Part shown: piece by piece, positions 34,601 to 46,933 of the stretch
How the letters are laid out: every line of letters starts with the position of its first letter
How positions within the stretch are numbered: the first letter of the stretch is position 1
Assembly: GCA_036023115.1 (NCBI GenBank)
Contig: JAYKKT010000064.1
Location: forward strand, 6,952,501-7,016,500
From: Brasenia schreberi
Taxonomy: Eukaryota > Streptophyta > Magnoliopsida > Nymphaeales > Cabombaceae
Direction of reading: 5' to 3'
Length of the DNA: 64,000 bases
Notes under the pieces: generated by a model
Seen by the model: only the letters and a program-made list of their open reading frames with translations
The model's database searches: none
Told to the model about the DNA's origin: nothing
Made by a program: the position numbers and the translations under genes

Positions 34601-37600
34601 GGTAAAAAAGATCTTTGCATGTACTGGACACTTATTTGTTCAAGGGTTTTGCTTGCAGTTCACAGCTTTCCATCAGTAAACTTGAAGATCGTCTTTCTTC
34701 CTTTGCTAGCCTTTGAACTTCTTATCCTGATCGATAATTTCAGGTATCTTTTGTTAATTGAACTTCCTGGTGGTTGAGTTTTAAATAGTTCTCCGTTTAG
34801 GTAGCTATAATACATCAATACATTGTTTTCAATGTCTGTACCTATACAAAACTCTACAACATTTTTTCCCCTGTTGTGTTGCATCTGCATGATCTACGGT
34901 TTCATCTTGTGGTGCATCAAATCATTGGTTCAATGTCTACTAGGAAGATGAAACACCTTAGTGAATTTTCTGGTATGACACATCTCAAAATCTATTTTGT
35001 TCTTTCTACATATAGATGCTCTTGTCTAGTATTATATGTCTGCAAATGCTCTTAGATCTCATGCTCATTTTGATTCTTATCCTGGTACATGTTTGTTTTC
35101 CCAGTAATGTAAACAAAACTGAGGACCAATACAGGACAGAATGTTTATTTTATTAGGAGTTGACTACACAATTCATAAACCATGCAGTTTGCTGTTAGCA
35201 AATTTTGCTTAACTTTGTCAGTTCAACCGATTTTTCATGACACTAGATTCATTACTCTACTAATCTTATGCAGGATGTGCAGGGCTTTGATGCCAAGCGA
35301 TGAAGAAGGCACAAATGATGAAGCTATATGGGAGACACTTCCGGTAAGCTCTCTAGTGTCCCAGACTTTCCATGGACTCACGTGAAAAAGGATAAGGGGA
35401 ACCTTGTGGACAAATTAGAAGAACATTATAAATGTTTTGATTCTGTGCATGAAATATTTCACATTCTTGTTCGAGGGCTGGTGTATTTTGATGTGAAATG
35501 GGATGATGGCTACTGTTTTTCTTAGGTTTTTCTTCAGTCTTCTTGTTTCTTGTCCTGTGACTTTCTATTTATACCCATTTAATGCTGCTATTCAATTATT
35601 TTTTTATTCTTTTGTTGTGGTTTTAATCTTTTCATTATCCTTTGAGGATGCTAATTAGTTTTAATTTTCTCCCAGCATTTTTGGGTTGCAATATCTATGG
35701 TTTTCCTTGTCGCGGCTACTATTCTTCTGGTGCTGAAACTAACCGGTTGGTATGCTTGCTCTGTTAATATTAGATCCAGTTAGTGACTTCTTTGAAGTTG
35801 TGTTCCTTATTAGGAAATATTCAAATAGCCACCCAACCTTTTGATCTACTCAAGTGCCTTCTGATGCTTGGGGTTGTATGCAATTAATCAATATTCATAG
35901 CACTAACTGATGTTGTGAAACATTAATTTTGCCTACATAACTCTTGGACGATGGTCACTACAATCATTGGTGGGTTAATTTTTGCCAGTTTACTCTTACC
36001 TATTCAAGACTACTTTTAGGATTCTGCAGAACCTGAGTATTTGAGTTACATCTGAAATAACCGTTTATCCCTACAATCTATTACTGTAATGGGTCCTTTT
36101 GTTATGTTTAAAACTGCCGTCTTACTCTCACTATTAACAAATGCTAGTTTATGTTATAAATAGCTGTTAGATAGAACTAATGCTACTCGAAAAGATGTAA
36201 TGGGGTGGATTTATTGGTACACCACAATTAAAAAAAAGTACCTGATACATATATCCAATTCATGTTTAGATGTAAATCAATCTAAACAACAAAAGCTAAA
36301 GATAGTTAGTTCATGGATAAGTTAATAATATAAAGCATCTCTAGTTTTAAATCCTAGAAAAGTCATTGCAAATTGTCAACTTAAGGAAAGTGTTACAAGT
36401 GTCAGAGATAAATGGATTTTATATTTCATATGCATTACATGTATACAAGAAGGAAGAAAAATAGCCAATGAATATCAAAGGAAGTGAAAATTTGGAAAAA
36501 AAATTAAAACATAGGTGAAAAAGAAATAAGTAGAGGAAGGAGGAAGTGAAGAGAAGAAAAAAGAAGAAGAGGAAGAGGAAGAGGAAGAGGAAAAGGAGGA
36601 GACGGATAAATAGGAAGGAAGAGACAAAAGAAGAAAAATAAGTAGCATGAGAAGGAGAAGGGCTCAAACAAGAAGAAAAAGAAGTTCAAAGAAGAAGAGG
36701 AAAGAGAATTTTCAATTACATGGATGTGGAATTGCAATAAGCATCTAGAGTTGCTGATGTACAGTGAAACATTTGAGAAGAAGAGCTATTTAGTTGTATA
36801 CTGAAACATTTGAGGAAAAAAATTGGTGGGTTTCATGGATATGAAAATTCTATTTGGATCAATGCCAGAGGCAGAGCCAGGATGGTTATCTTAGGGAGGT
36901 TGGGACCATCCCAAATATATTTCTTCAAATATTCAAATAAAGATAATGCAAATAATATACTATAATCATTTAACTTGAAATAGCTTCAATGCTATAACAT
37001 AATAAACACAATGTAACTATCAGTTGCATAACATAATCACTCACTCCGGTTTCTCACTCAAAAGGCTCATAATTTAGACTTAAGAATAAATTTGATCTTC
37101 TAAAACTGCATTAATCTCAAATCATATTTTAGAGTGTAGAAATTGAAAGAAAGAAGCAAAGATGAAATATCACTAATACCTTAATAAAACATACCGACAT
37201 GGTGAAAGAACCTGGCACAACAAAAATCAGAAACCCGCACCAGTAAATTGTCTGCACAACATTGAGAATGCTTATCATTGTCATAAAAAAACATTTTACC
37301 CAAAATGAACAAGTTTAACCAACCGAAGCAATTATTTGGTCCCTAAAGCTCCTGTCGGAATTGTTAGAAGTCCGAAAGACATTCTATCCAGCCTACTTCT
37401 GATCCTACATACTCTTGTATTCCCTTTGTGAACCTCTTCAATACCATTAATTCTCCCCAAAAGCAAAGGGGAATCTATAAGTATGCATGATCACAAATAG
37501 ACATGGCCAGTTCTCAGCTGGTTCATGTTCGATTCTGAGTTGGTTTTGATTGATTCTGATTCCAGCTGGTTCTTGGTATGGTTTGGTTATGATTGGAACC

Positions 37601-37639
37601 ACCAACTGGCCATGTCTAGTTAGAAGCGTGCAGGATAGA

Positions 37640-37689
<50 letters not shown>

Positions 37690-40600
37690 TGATAAATAAA
37701 GAGAAATTTGTTCCTATTAAACTTGCTTTGATTTCCCCCCCTATTCTTTTGGCACCTTGATTCAGATTCTACATAACAAACCTTAAGGCAATCATTCACA
37801 CTAGGAACCGGAATACGATCAATAATTATGCTTGAAACCCCAAACATCCCACAAAAAGCAGCCAACATATAGCTAGAGCCTAGAGAATGTTCAATAGAAC
37901 ATATGCTCATGCACATAAATCAAAACGCTTAAGGATAAAGAATACAAAACTTCAAGGAAGTGAAAAGGAGAACACGTTCATGTTATTGATTCTCAACACA
38001 CAAGAATCAACATAGCTTACATGGACAAATCAAATTAATGAAGGAGAAAAGGAAAATGAAGTTAAAAGCTTTTACTAGGAGCCACAATCTCCCTTCCATT
38101 CATGCACAGAAGAAATGCATCAACACCCAAATGTTTTTTCCCAATTATCAGGCCAAATAAAATCCAACAATTTGCTAAAGCAAGATGATTCCATATTCGA
38201 GTTTTACTAGAATCCACACCACTCATTCTAAAAATAACACAACTGCAACACCAGTTTCAAATAAAAACACATCAACAACTTATTAAACTAAACAAATCCC
38301 AAAGCAAACAAGAAACAAACACCGAATTGTAGGAACTAGCTTGGCTTTCAAGAAATTACAACAACTAAGCCTTTCAAGAAATCCAACTGCTTTTCTCAAC
38401 TGCCGTTGTATGAACAGAAGAATTGTCAAAAAAGAAAAGAAACAACAACAACTAAGCCTTTTCCCATACTAGACGGGGTCGGCTTAAAAAAAAGAAAAAG
38501 AAAAAGAAACAAAAAGACAAAATAAACTAAACTAGAAACACAAATCTTCCAATAAATCGAAATCAAAACACCAACAAATGGGAGTAAAAGGGTCAATAAA
38601 AGGGTCGAGCAACTTGCCTGAGATCTTCTTAGGAAAGGGAAACTTTTATGATGGGTAGAGTGAGGGGAGGGGGAATGAGAAGTGACAGATTCATGGAATA
38701 GGGCTCTAGTTTACCCTAAATTTGTTTTTTTAACTATTAAATGGCCCAATTTGGTCATATTCTCATCTCGCCTTCTTCTTTTTTTTTTTAAACTCAGCTG
38801 GAGAAGTCTTTTCCCCAAATCTCATGGCACCTCTTTTAATCTTTTGAATTGGGAAGGGGGGAGGTTCCCTCCACCACTATTCATAACTAATATCTTCCAT
38901 TGTCGAATGGCCACAGACTAACTTCTTGGTGAACCTGGGTGTAGTGGGCGTAGTGGCTAATAATTTGGGATATGTGTAGCTTTGAATAATAAGTGGCCTT
39001 TTTGGGCTGCCTTTCTCGATTAATGGGTTAATGCCCTGGGTTGGAATATGTTTGTTGTTGGTAAATTAGGACAAAAGAAAAAAGGCTATATATTTGAGAA
39101 CATGAAAGGCTTCACAAGGTTAGAAAATGCACTTCTCATGAAAATATCATGATCCAAAACTTAAAATTGTATGTTTTTTCAACACCTCGAGAAGGAACTA
39201 CTGTTGCATATGCATTTGATGTTCTTGCATGGAAGTATCAGAAGATTAGAAATGTTTGGTGTAATTTAGAAAATTTGTTCAAGAACTTGCTAAGAATGGC
39301 TGGTGGGCTTGCCTGTCCTTTGACTAATATTTCGTTTTTGGTGATGATTTGTGTTGGATAGGTAACTAGTTCGTATGCATAGCTGATGTTTTTCACATAA
39401 TGCAGGTGATGTAGGTGCCTTAGGATGGTGGGATATATTTATCAATTTTGGGTAAACAATTTGTTTATATAGTAATCTGTATCATATGCACATATTTGTA
39501 TAGATCAACCAAGCATCATCACAAATTCACAATATACCTGCTGCACACGCACACACACACATTTGGAGAGGGAGAGAGAGGGGCTGGCATATACAAACTG
39601 ATGAAGGTACTTGGTGTTCAATCAAAGGAGATCAACAGTTCATATTGAAAAAATACATACACCCACTCAAAATGTAAAAAGTTACTTGCATTTTTAGGAT
39701 GACTGCACCTGTAAAGTAGGGAAGCAAAAAATAACTTTTTACTTTTTTAATATGACCCTTTGATCTCTTTCGATCAAATGGTTACACATTGTCTGCATCG
39801 GTTATCATACACCTATACATATATAATACATATTGTATGTATGTATATAACCATGTGCATTTTTGACATTTTACATTCATAATTCATAAGACTACAGGAA
39901 TAGAATATGAAAAAAATCGAGAACTCACTGTAACCAGGACAAACTTTTCCAAAGCAAAAGTACGTAAATGACAAAAGACAAATTAATAGATCATTGAACA
40001 AAGAAAGACAATCCAAGGTACAGTATAGACGACTCATTTCTTTCTGTTCTATTGCATTCTCTTCACAGGATTGCGGAGTGCTTTTCTTTTTTAGTGTGCA
40101 CAAAATGGTCCAATCCAGCTATTCACCTCCAGCCTCATCAAAGGGGACCAAGTTCATCTTCTCAAGCCACCAGATATCTTGATTGGAATAGTGGCCTTGT
40201 GGTAACAGCTAATGAGGATGAAAGTGAAAACCATTTGTGTGCCCCACAAGATATAGGAGGTCATATTATAAAGATTCCTGTGATCGCCTTCCAGGTTTTG
40301 CTTTGTATGCGGTTACAGGTACTCTCCAGCTAGATATTTTCTTAGATTTCGTGAACAACTAAGTGTTTGCTTTACAGTTCGAAATCCTGATCTGTTGCTT
40401 GTAATGCTAGGGTACGCCACAAAGTGCACGACACATCCCATTGGGGGTCCTCTTTTTGCCACTTTTTCTTCTACAGGGTGCTGGCGTTTTGCTAGCTATG
40501 TCAGGATTGGTAGAAAAAATTGTTCTATTACTTAATTCTGGAGCCAGTACAGGACAATATTTCTCTCTATGTTCCAAACTGCGTGATTGTTTTGGGTTCC

Positions 40601-42793
40601 TACATCATGGTTCAAGGTAAATGCTTTTTTATTGCCTTATGGCATGCCTCTTTTACCATATAATTGTGGCCTATATGCTTGGATGATTTTGATCACAGGC
40701 TATTCTTATTCTCCTTCAGGCTTTTGGGTTGGTGGTCAATTGATGAAAGCAGTAGAGAAGAACAGGCTCGATTATTTCATTCAACAAGTGCTGGGTACGC
40801 ATTTCCATGGTTGCTGTTGCATTCTTCTGTGAAATGTAACCATCACTCTGATAACCTTGCCATCAACCACATGCTAATTGCTGAATTTGTCTTGGATTCA
40901 TATCAATCTTCACCTCCTCATGTTTCTAAGTTCATTACATTTTAACTGATTCTTTTTAAAATGTCAATTTCCGTACATCAGTGCATACAGAATCTTAGTG
41001 AAGGTAGAACCTGTCGTCACACATTATAATGATTGTCATGGTTGGTTTTCATGTTATTGGCCTAGAGGATTATCCTTAGCCTGATTTTTGAGGGTTGTTT
41101 TGACCATGATTTCTTACATATCAAAGATCCCAACTTGTACTAATGTTGTAAAGAAGCCTCGGCATTTCAAATAGCAAAATTGTTGGCTTTATTCTTTTCC
41201 TTAATTTTACGTGATCAGATGTGTTTATTGCTTGATGTACATTGTGTCAAGGTTGCAACTTGACCGTGTCACTTTGTAAGTGCTCCAGCTCATGGAACTT
41301 TTCTGAATTATGTTATGCACAGCTGTTTCTTCTGCTGTTTTGTGAAGAATTGAATTTGCAATATTCTCACTCTTGCCGCCCTTTTGACAGGTACAGCACT
41401 TTTGCTGGTCAACCACCTGAGGTAGTCATGAAAATGCCCAAAAGGGATCTTGCTGAGGAGGTATTTATGTTGGTCCCACTTTGTTTGACATTTGATCTCA
41501 TTTTATTGTTGGCGTAGATGCTCTGAAGTTTCTTACTGAGTTCCTCCTTTTAGGCTCCCTTTGGGAGCTTGTAATAAGAGGAAGATTGTGCATTTGAAAA
41601 GTGGCTGCTACAAATGTAGGAAGTCATGAACTTCCTTGTCAGCATCTCTCCTGAAGACCTACTACCATGTGTTTTTGACAACATTTTGCACCAAATGCAT
41701 AAACTCCAAACCAAACAGCCGGTTTCAAATGTCTATTTAATTGAAAACTTTAGGATGGACATTTGAATGTACTGTGTTGAATATGTATACTTGTATACGT
41801 TCTGCAACTTTTTGTTTTGTGCGCTGTTGATTCATATGGAGGTCTATTTTCTGTCTTACGAATTCCCTATGTCACGGATTCTATACTTTGGCAGGTGTGG
41901 AGGTTGCAAGCAGCATTAGGTGAACAAGCAGAAATCACAAAGTTCAGTAAACAGGAGTATGAGAGACTTCAACATGTAATATTCATGGTCTTTTTGACCA
42001 AAATCATTTAGTTTTTCCTTTTGATTTTTTTAATGATGATGTGTGGTGTCTGTCAAATTGAAGTGCCCTTCACGTTTTCCTTGTAGCATGCCGTCTTTTG
42101 CCCTTGTCGTCCTTTTGTTGTATTATACTATTCATGTACAGCTAAGCATTCATTATTAGTATCGTTGACCCCGCTTGGGGTGAGTCAGGCCAAAATTGAC
42201 AGCTTCCCAGTAACACTGTACTGGTGTTATACTATACATAACAGCTACATCCTTGTTACATAGCCAGATCCTCTTAGAAGTCCGACTCTTTTTGTTGTTT
42301 ACAAGTATGATATTTAAATGGTGTTCATGGAGATGGCTTTCTAGGCATGCCAAAGTTCTTTTTGATGATAAGTTGTGTTCGCTAAGCTATCTTATGAGCT
42401 AAGTATTATATCGGCATTGTGTTCATGGAGATGCCTTTCTCAGCCAGGCCAAAGTGCTTTCGGATGATTAGTTGTCGTTACTGAGCTATCATAATACTTC
42501 AGTTCATCTTTTTCTTTTTTCCTTCATATCCTCACTTCTGCATGTCCCATTGATCAGGAGAAGGTTCTCTGTAGGGTTTGTTTTGAGGCTGAGATCGATG
42601 TTGTCTTACTGCCGTGCAAGCATCGGATTCTTTGCAGGTATTCCGCTTTCTCTCGTTACTAGGTTCTGTTTTCTCTATCAAGGGACTTGACATGCATCCT
42701 ACCTTTAAACTCAGGACTTGTTCTGAGAAATGCAAGATGTGTCCCGTCTGTCGTGTCCCCATCGAGGAGCGTATGCCTGTATATGATGTATAA
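31601..42793 (+). CDS. Multi-pass membrane RING-finger protein (plant transmembrane Fragile-X-F-associated / TMEM185-like family)
   Basis: Fourteen coding exons, all joined at GT-AG introns with phase preserved: 31601-31719, 34172-34262, 34427-34511, 34659-34743, 35274-35343, 35676-35745, 39406-39451, 40069-40318, 40411-40616, 40720-40794, 41391-41460, 41895-41975, 42558-42637, 42715-42793. They total 1407 bases and 468 residues. The N-terminal 290 or so residues hold several hydrophobic segments (near residues 19-35, 71-98, 107-122, 151-172 and 280-300), fitting a membrane protein with the conserved family blocks IPLWLFH, LPLLAFE, GWWDIFINFG and YLDWNSGLVV. Residues 421-455 form a C3HC4 RING: Cys421, Cys424, Cys436, His438, Cys442, Cys445, Cys452, Cys455. 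The RING implies E3 ubiquitin ligase activity; the substrate is unknown. The chosen start matches family N-termini; an in-frame ATG 27 bases upstream (31,574) would add nine residues. Intron 1 (2.45 kb) and intron 6 (3.66 kb) hold transposon insertions. The C-terminus MPVYDV is typical of the family. Family assignment is from memory of Arabidopsis proteins, not a search. Confidence 0.93.
33223..33900 (-). mobile_element. Pack-MULE-like non-autonomous DNA transposon in intron 1, carrying an RRM gene fragment
   Basis: The direct repeat AGGATAGCT lies at 33,214-33,222 and 33,901-33,909. Just inside are inverted ends: GCTAAGTCACAC on the left and the reverse complement of GTGTGACATAGC on the right (11 of 12 match). 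Both ends continue into CACCCGTGT / ACACGGGTG-rich sub-terminal DNA. The exact TSD is 6-9 bases, because the inverted ends can be read as starting at GCT. On the minus strand, 33,549 to about 33,310 encodes an RNA-recognition-motif-like segment with the RNP2-like MFIGGVSWE, then GHFGNYGEVTRVVIMRDK, an RNP1-like VFGFIVF, and YTIDSRTV, as in plant hnRNP proteins. A 9-bp TSD and a captured exon fit a Pack-MULE. No transposase is present. Confidence 0.65.
36480..36720. repeat. Purine-rich low-complexity tract in intron 6
   Basis: Mainly A and G, with GAGGAAGAGGAAGAGG runs. The long frames rich in Phe/Leu/Ser on the minus strand are artefacts of this composition. Confidence 0.85.
37498..37618. mobile_element. 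121-bp MITE in intron 6 of the RING gene
   Basis: TAGACATGGCCAGTT at 37,498-37,512 is the perfect inverse of 37,604-37,618. The interior has the same CAGCTGGTTC / GGAACC-rich character as the 6,950 element. Inclusion of TA in the inverted repeat leaves the TSD uncertain. Confidence 0.75.
37641..37690. repeat. (CT)n-(AT)n compound microsatellite in intron 6
   Basis: CT repeats run directly into TA repeats. Confidence 0.9.
38357..38370 (-). mobile_element. Fourteen-base LINE tail insertion with 12-bp TSD
   Basis: TACAACAACTAAGC, the extreme 3' end of the RTE LINE on the minus strand, sits between two perfect copies of CTTTCAAGAAAT (38,345-38,356 and 38,371-38,382). It lies in intron 6 of the RING gene. 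Confidence 0.65.
38442..38484 (-). mobile_element. Forty-three-base RTE LINE 3' tail insertion
   Basis: The stretch contains AACAACAACAACTAAGCC, CCCATACTAG and GGGGTCGGCT, which is the LINE 3' end only, on the minus strand. It is flanked on both sides by A/G-rich AAAAAAGAAAAGA-like DNA that could be its TSD. It lies in intron 6, about 60 bases from the 14-base insertion. Confidence 0.75.
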
Positions 42794-43523
42794 GCGACTA
42801 CAGTTGGTACTAAAAACTCAAGAACTACTTGGAGAGAGAGCTCAGGAGACGGATTGCAATGTAGATATTTAACTGATCTCACACGATCGTATTGCTGATA
42901 CACTGGCTGTTCCTTTGCTTTATTCAAAGTTTAGATGATGAAGCATGGAGTGATGTGGCTGGACTAACTGTTGAGATTTATTTGTAAATAATTATCTTTT
43001 GGCTAACTGTAAATAGTTCATACGAGCTGAAAATTTGGTCAACAGTGTAATGACATCGTTGGATAATATGATAATATTTGTCAGTTTTTTCTTTATATTT
43101 TTTTCATCTTTTAGATTTCTTTCTTTTGTTCATGCATGGTTAAATTAGTTCTCATGCGGGTCTGTATAACTACTTCTGACATGGCGAGGCTGTGATTCTA
43201 ATGTCGGCCATGCGATGCTGCTCGTCAGTTCTCAGGCCATTCATGCACACTATGATTATGTCAGAGGTTCCTGCGTCTTCAGGCATAGTTCTTGTTAGTA
43301 TCTTGTGCCGTTTTAAAGTTCCAGTACGAAATCCACTCCAAAATGGCCCGTGTTTTGTAACATAGAGGTATTGTGTGATTTGCATCTTTTAATATTTTAC
43401 TCTCAAAAATTAACTTTTAATCCAGTCTTTGAGGCGAAAATTATACATCATCTCGTGACATTTTTGCTGTGCGTCTCATAAATACTCTACTGTACAACAA
43501 TTGGCTCCCACTTTGAGAATAAA
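42794..43523 (+). other. 3' flank of RING gene, probable 3' UTR then non-genic DNA
   Basis: T-rich sequence follows the stop codon. TTTGTAAATAATTATC near 42,980-43,000 resembles a plant far-upstream or near-upstream polyadenylation element, so the transcript may end near 43,050-43,110. No coding potential was seen beyond that. Confidence 0.35.
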
Positions 43524-43640
43524 GTTGGCGCCAGTGTGGTTACCTCTTACGGCTATTGGGGAGTCGAGGGTTCGACTTTCATGGACTCATTCCCTTGTTT
43601 CGTCGTGGCACACCCCGCCCCTACCCTTTTGTACAAATCA
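43524..43640 (+). mobile_element. Possible SINE head
   Basis: GTTGGCGCCAGTGTGG followed about 45 bases later by GAGGGTTCGACTTTC resembles tRNA-like boxes A and B. I found no TSD or tail, so this may be chance. Confidence 0.3.
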
Positions 43641-44764
43641 GTGGAGTTGAAAGCTCATCTTTGGGTGAATGCTTATATGGAGCGGTAGAAACGCTATGCT
43701 TATGATCAGTGGCGTTTCTAGGACCTTGTTTCGGGTGGGGTGGGTTTTAAAAGCTTTCAATTTTTTCTAAAATTTTAGAATTTACAACTTTACGCTTGTT
43801 GGTCGACAAATTATATGGAACCACCCAACGATCTTCACCTGTAGAATCGAGCTCCACCGTAATTGATTGTAAGTAATTATTAGGTTATAATTTATTTTGC
43901 TATCAAGTTGTAATTCATTCTACTTAATCACTTGAAAAAACTTGACATTGATTTTCATCAGAAACATCGTGTCTTGCCGGTAAGTTGAACACATGCCCTC
44001 AAGAGATTTCCTCATGAAATCAATAATTATCTTATTGGTGACCTTGGCTTAACCATTTATCATGATATAATAACGAATCGGGTATATCAGCTTGATCCCA
44101 AGGCTCTTGACGAAGGCCACCACTTTTCTCTAGTGAACATTGCCCCACCCGTCACAATGTGGATCGGCGACTGCTTATGATCCCACTTGAGGTCCTTGTT
44201 TACGGGACAAGATGGCCCGAACCATTTAGATTTGGGGAGCTGGATGAAGACATCAAAGGGCCTCTATTGAATGTGCTAGCGGTTTACAATTATTAAAAAC
44301 TTCAAGTGGTTTTAATTAATTCATTAATTCAAGTGATTCTAAATTCAATTAAAGGTCAGTCCCTTCTCTTTAGATTTCAGCGAGTAGATGAGATTACAGT
44401 CCAATTGAAGGCCACTATTGTTTTTTGAGCAGCGAAAGACGAACTTATTCATAAGGCACAACCTTATTTTAAATGTATATTTTCATCATAAAATGTATTT
44501 TCCCCATTTAAGTTAGGAAAAGCTATTGTTTTATAATCTCTATTATAAATTTGAAACCTTTATTCATTGACTACGAGACATAGTGTCATTTTCGCACATT
44601 CTTGTGTATTCTATGGTTTGAGGTAACATTGGATCTCACGTATAAAATATGTATTTATGTATATAAGTATATGTGTGTAGTACATACATACATCTATATA
44701 TCTATCTATATCTATATTTACATATATGAGAAAGTAGAATATGTGTAGAGAGTTTCATTATACC

Positions 44765-44930
44765 AGGGATGGCCCAACACAAGTTGAGGCCTAAAGCGAA
44801 AATCTAATACTGTGTGACAATTTGTTTGGCCTAATTCTAAACATTATGGGGCTTAAATTGATACTGTAACGATTTAAAAATCGGGGATGTACAAGGGACT
44901 GTTGCCTTAATGGCATTACTAGGCGAACCC
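44765..44930. mobile_element. MITE family M2, copy 1
   Basis: It begins GGGATGGCCCAACACAAGTTG and includes GAGGCCTAAAG, then ends GTTGCCTTAATGGCATTACT followed by GAACCC. The layout is shared with 45,271-45,467 and 46,934-47,100. The inverted ends are weaker here. Confidence 0.5.
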
Positions 44931-45270
44931 ACTTTAGGCTCCCCTGAAATCCAATTTCTTTTTGGGCCCGCCCTTTATATAAGGAAATTTTCGCAGACAT
45001 CAAATAAAGTGCGTCTCACCTCAAATACCAGTACACCTCACCCTAAAAAAATAAAAAATTCCTGAGTCCATCGTTGCTAACAAGCCACCTTATATGCCTG
45101 GCGTCAACTTCCTGTTGCTTCCGCCACTAAAATTGGTCTCCTACCCCACAACCACCTTCCTCTAACTACTCCCTTGTGGCTGGCCATAACCACCACTTTC
45201 AACTATCTATACAAATATTTTCAGTGAGAGAGACAGGAAGAAGGCCATGGAAATATTGGCGAAGGCTCAG

Positions 45271-45467
45271 AGGTGGCTCAACATAATTGAGGCCTAAAGA
45301 AAAAGTTAGATACCTAAATTTAAAATTTTTGGAGCCTGCACAATTGGGTATTTCTCCCTAAGAAATCCTGTATATGAAAACTTTTGGGGCCCGAAAATGA
45401 TACTGTAATAAGTTCAAAATTTGGGGCATAAGGCGGTTGCCATAGTGGCCTTTCCCAAGAGCCACCC
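45271..45467. mobile_element. MITE family M2, copy 2
   Basis: It begins AGGTGGCTCAACATAATTGA and ends CCTTTCCCAAGAGCCACCC. GGTGGCTC is the exact inverse of GAGCCACC. It has no coding capacity; the short frames across it are not conserved in the other copies. Confidence 0.6.
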
Positions 45468-45972
45468 ATGCGAAGGCCGTTTGCGTTACGAAAAGATTTG
45501 AGGAGATTGGATGAGAGCGCAGAACGGTAGCTGGATGCAGGCGGAGAGTTGTTGAGTGGTGGGAGGTGGCGACAAGCAGCAGAGCACACCCAGTACACAT
45601 GAAGCTCGGAGCCCATATTTCAGATTTATATAGATAGACAGATAGAGAGAGAGAGAGGGGATTTTTTTCTCTCGAGAATATAGAAGAATAACAAGGTAGC
45701 TGCGATTGCCTTCAACATGTTTCCAGGTGGCTGAGATGAGAGGAGCTGCAAGCGTGCCAAGTAGCAGCTAGCTATGCATACCAACTTATGAATTTGAATG
45801 GCTGATATGACAGTGCATTCAGTCGGCAAAAACTTCCGTTGTTGATGCCGGAAATCAAGGGGGACCATTTCGCTGAGAAGACGTCGAAAATCATGCGCGG
45901 AAGTGTGAAGCTGACACTGCTTCGTCGTCTTTGTGACATGCTTAATCATGCCGAAAGAATTGTATGTATCAT

Positions 45973-45974
<2 letters not shown>

Positions 45975-46058
<84 letters not shown>
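45975..46058. repeat. (AT)n microsatellite
   Basis: About 84 bases of TA repeats; apparent Ile-Tyr proteins across it are artefacts. Confidence 0.95.
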
Positions 46059-46061
<3 letters not shown>

Positions 46062-46153
46062 TTTCTTGGGGGAAGTAAAATTCTTGCGCATTTAAGTTAA
46101 AAATTAGCTCCAGCAATTTTACAAAAAGTTTCACTTGCATAAACTTTTTTCTT

Positions 46154-46160
<7 letters not shown>

Positions 46161-46226
<66 letters not shown>

Positions 46227-46228
46227 TA
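46161..46228. repeat. (AT)n microsatellite
   Basis: TA repeats at the left border of the three-copy tandem repeat. Confidence 0.95.
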
Positions 46229-46890
46229 TTGATTGGATCTTGTCTACCACGAAGACCATTTACTCACATCCAATTATTGTTTTTGAAGCATTAATTTAAT
46301 AACATTATTCTTCGTACACTTTAAAAAACCCTTAAAAATTAAATTATACATATATGGATAGACGCGAATGAGTACGTGAGAAAAAGTGGGCATGATCTTG
46401 TTTTCCTATATATATACATAAACACACATACACCCATATTTATATTGAATGGATCTTATCTACCATGAAGATTGCTTATTCGCATCCAATTATTGTTTTT
46501 GAAGCATTAGTGTAATAACATTATTCTTCGTATACTTTAAAAAACCCTTAAAAGTTAAATTATACATATATCACTTAAAAACAATGGATAAACATTAGTA
46601 AGTACATGAAAAAAAGTGAACATGATCTTGTTTTCCTATATATATACATAAGTTTTTTTCTTATACATACATAAACACACATACACACATATTTATATTG
46701 AATGGATCTTATCTACCATGAAGACCGCTTACTCATATCCAATTATTGTTTTTGAAGCATTAGTGTAATAACATTATTCTTCGTACACTTTTAAAAACTC
46801 TTAAAATTAAATTATACATATATCACTTAAAAATAATGGATAGATATGAGTGAGTAAGTGAAAAAAGTGGGCACGATCTTGTTTTCACAC
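46229..46890. repeat. Three-copy tandem repeat, unit about 215-255 bases
   Basis: Units begin ATTGATTGGATCTTGTCTAC (46,229), ATTGAATGGATCTTATCTAC (46,444) and again at 46,698. Each contains CCAATTATTGTTTTTGAAGC and ATTCTTCGTACACTTT. Unit lengths differ because the AT- and CA-rich ends vary. Confidence 0.9.
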
Positions 46891-46933
46891 ACACACACAC
46901 ATATATATATACACATAATACATAATACATGGA

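Noticed and set aside
36419..36737. Phe/Leu/Ser-rich membrane-like frames on the minus strand
   Set aside because: They come from a purine-rich tract within intron 6 of the RING gene and have no conserved features.
40052..40333. 93-codon frame as a separate small gene
   Set aside because: It is exon 8 of the RING gene read with intron flanks; the copy at 60,940-61,221 is the pseudogene's exon 8.
45320..45616. Two overlapping minus-strand frames
   Set aside because: They run through a MITE copy and have no counterpart in the other copies of the family.
45839..46140. Open frames rich in Ile-Tyr on both strands
   Set aside because: They are only translations of the (AT)n microsatellite; the same applies at 48,537-48,782, 52,102-52,467 and 57,919-58,255.
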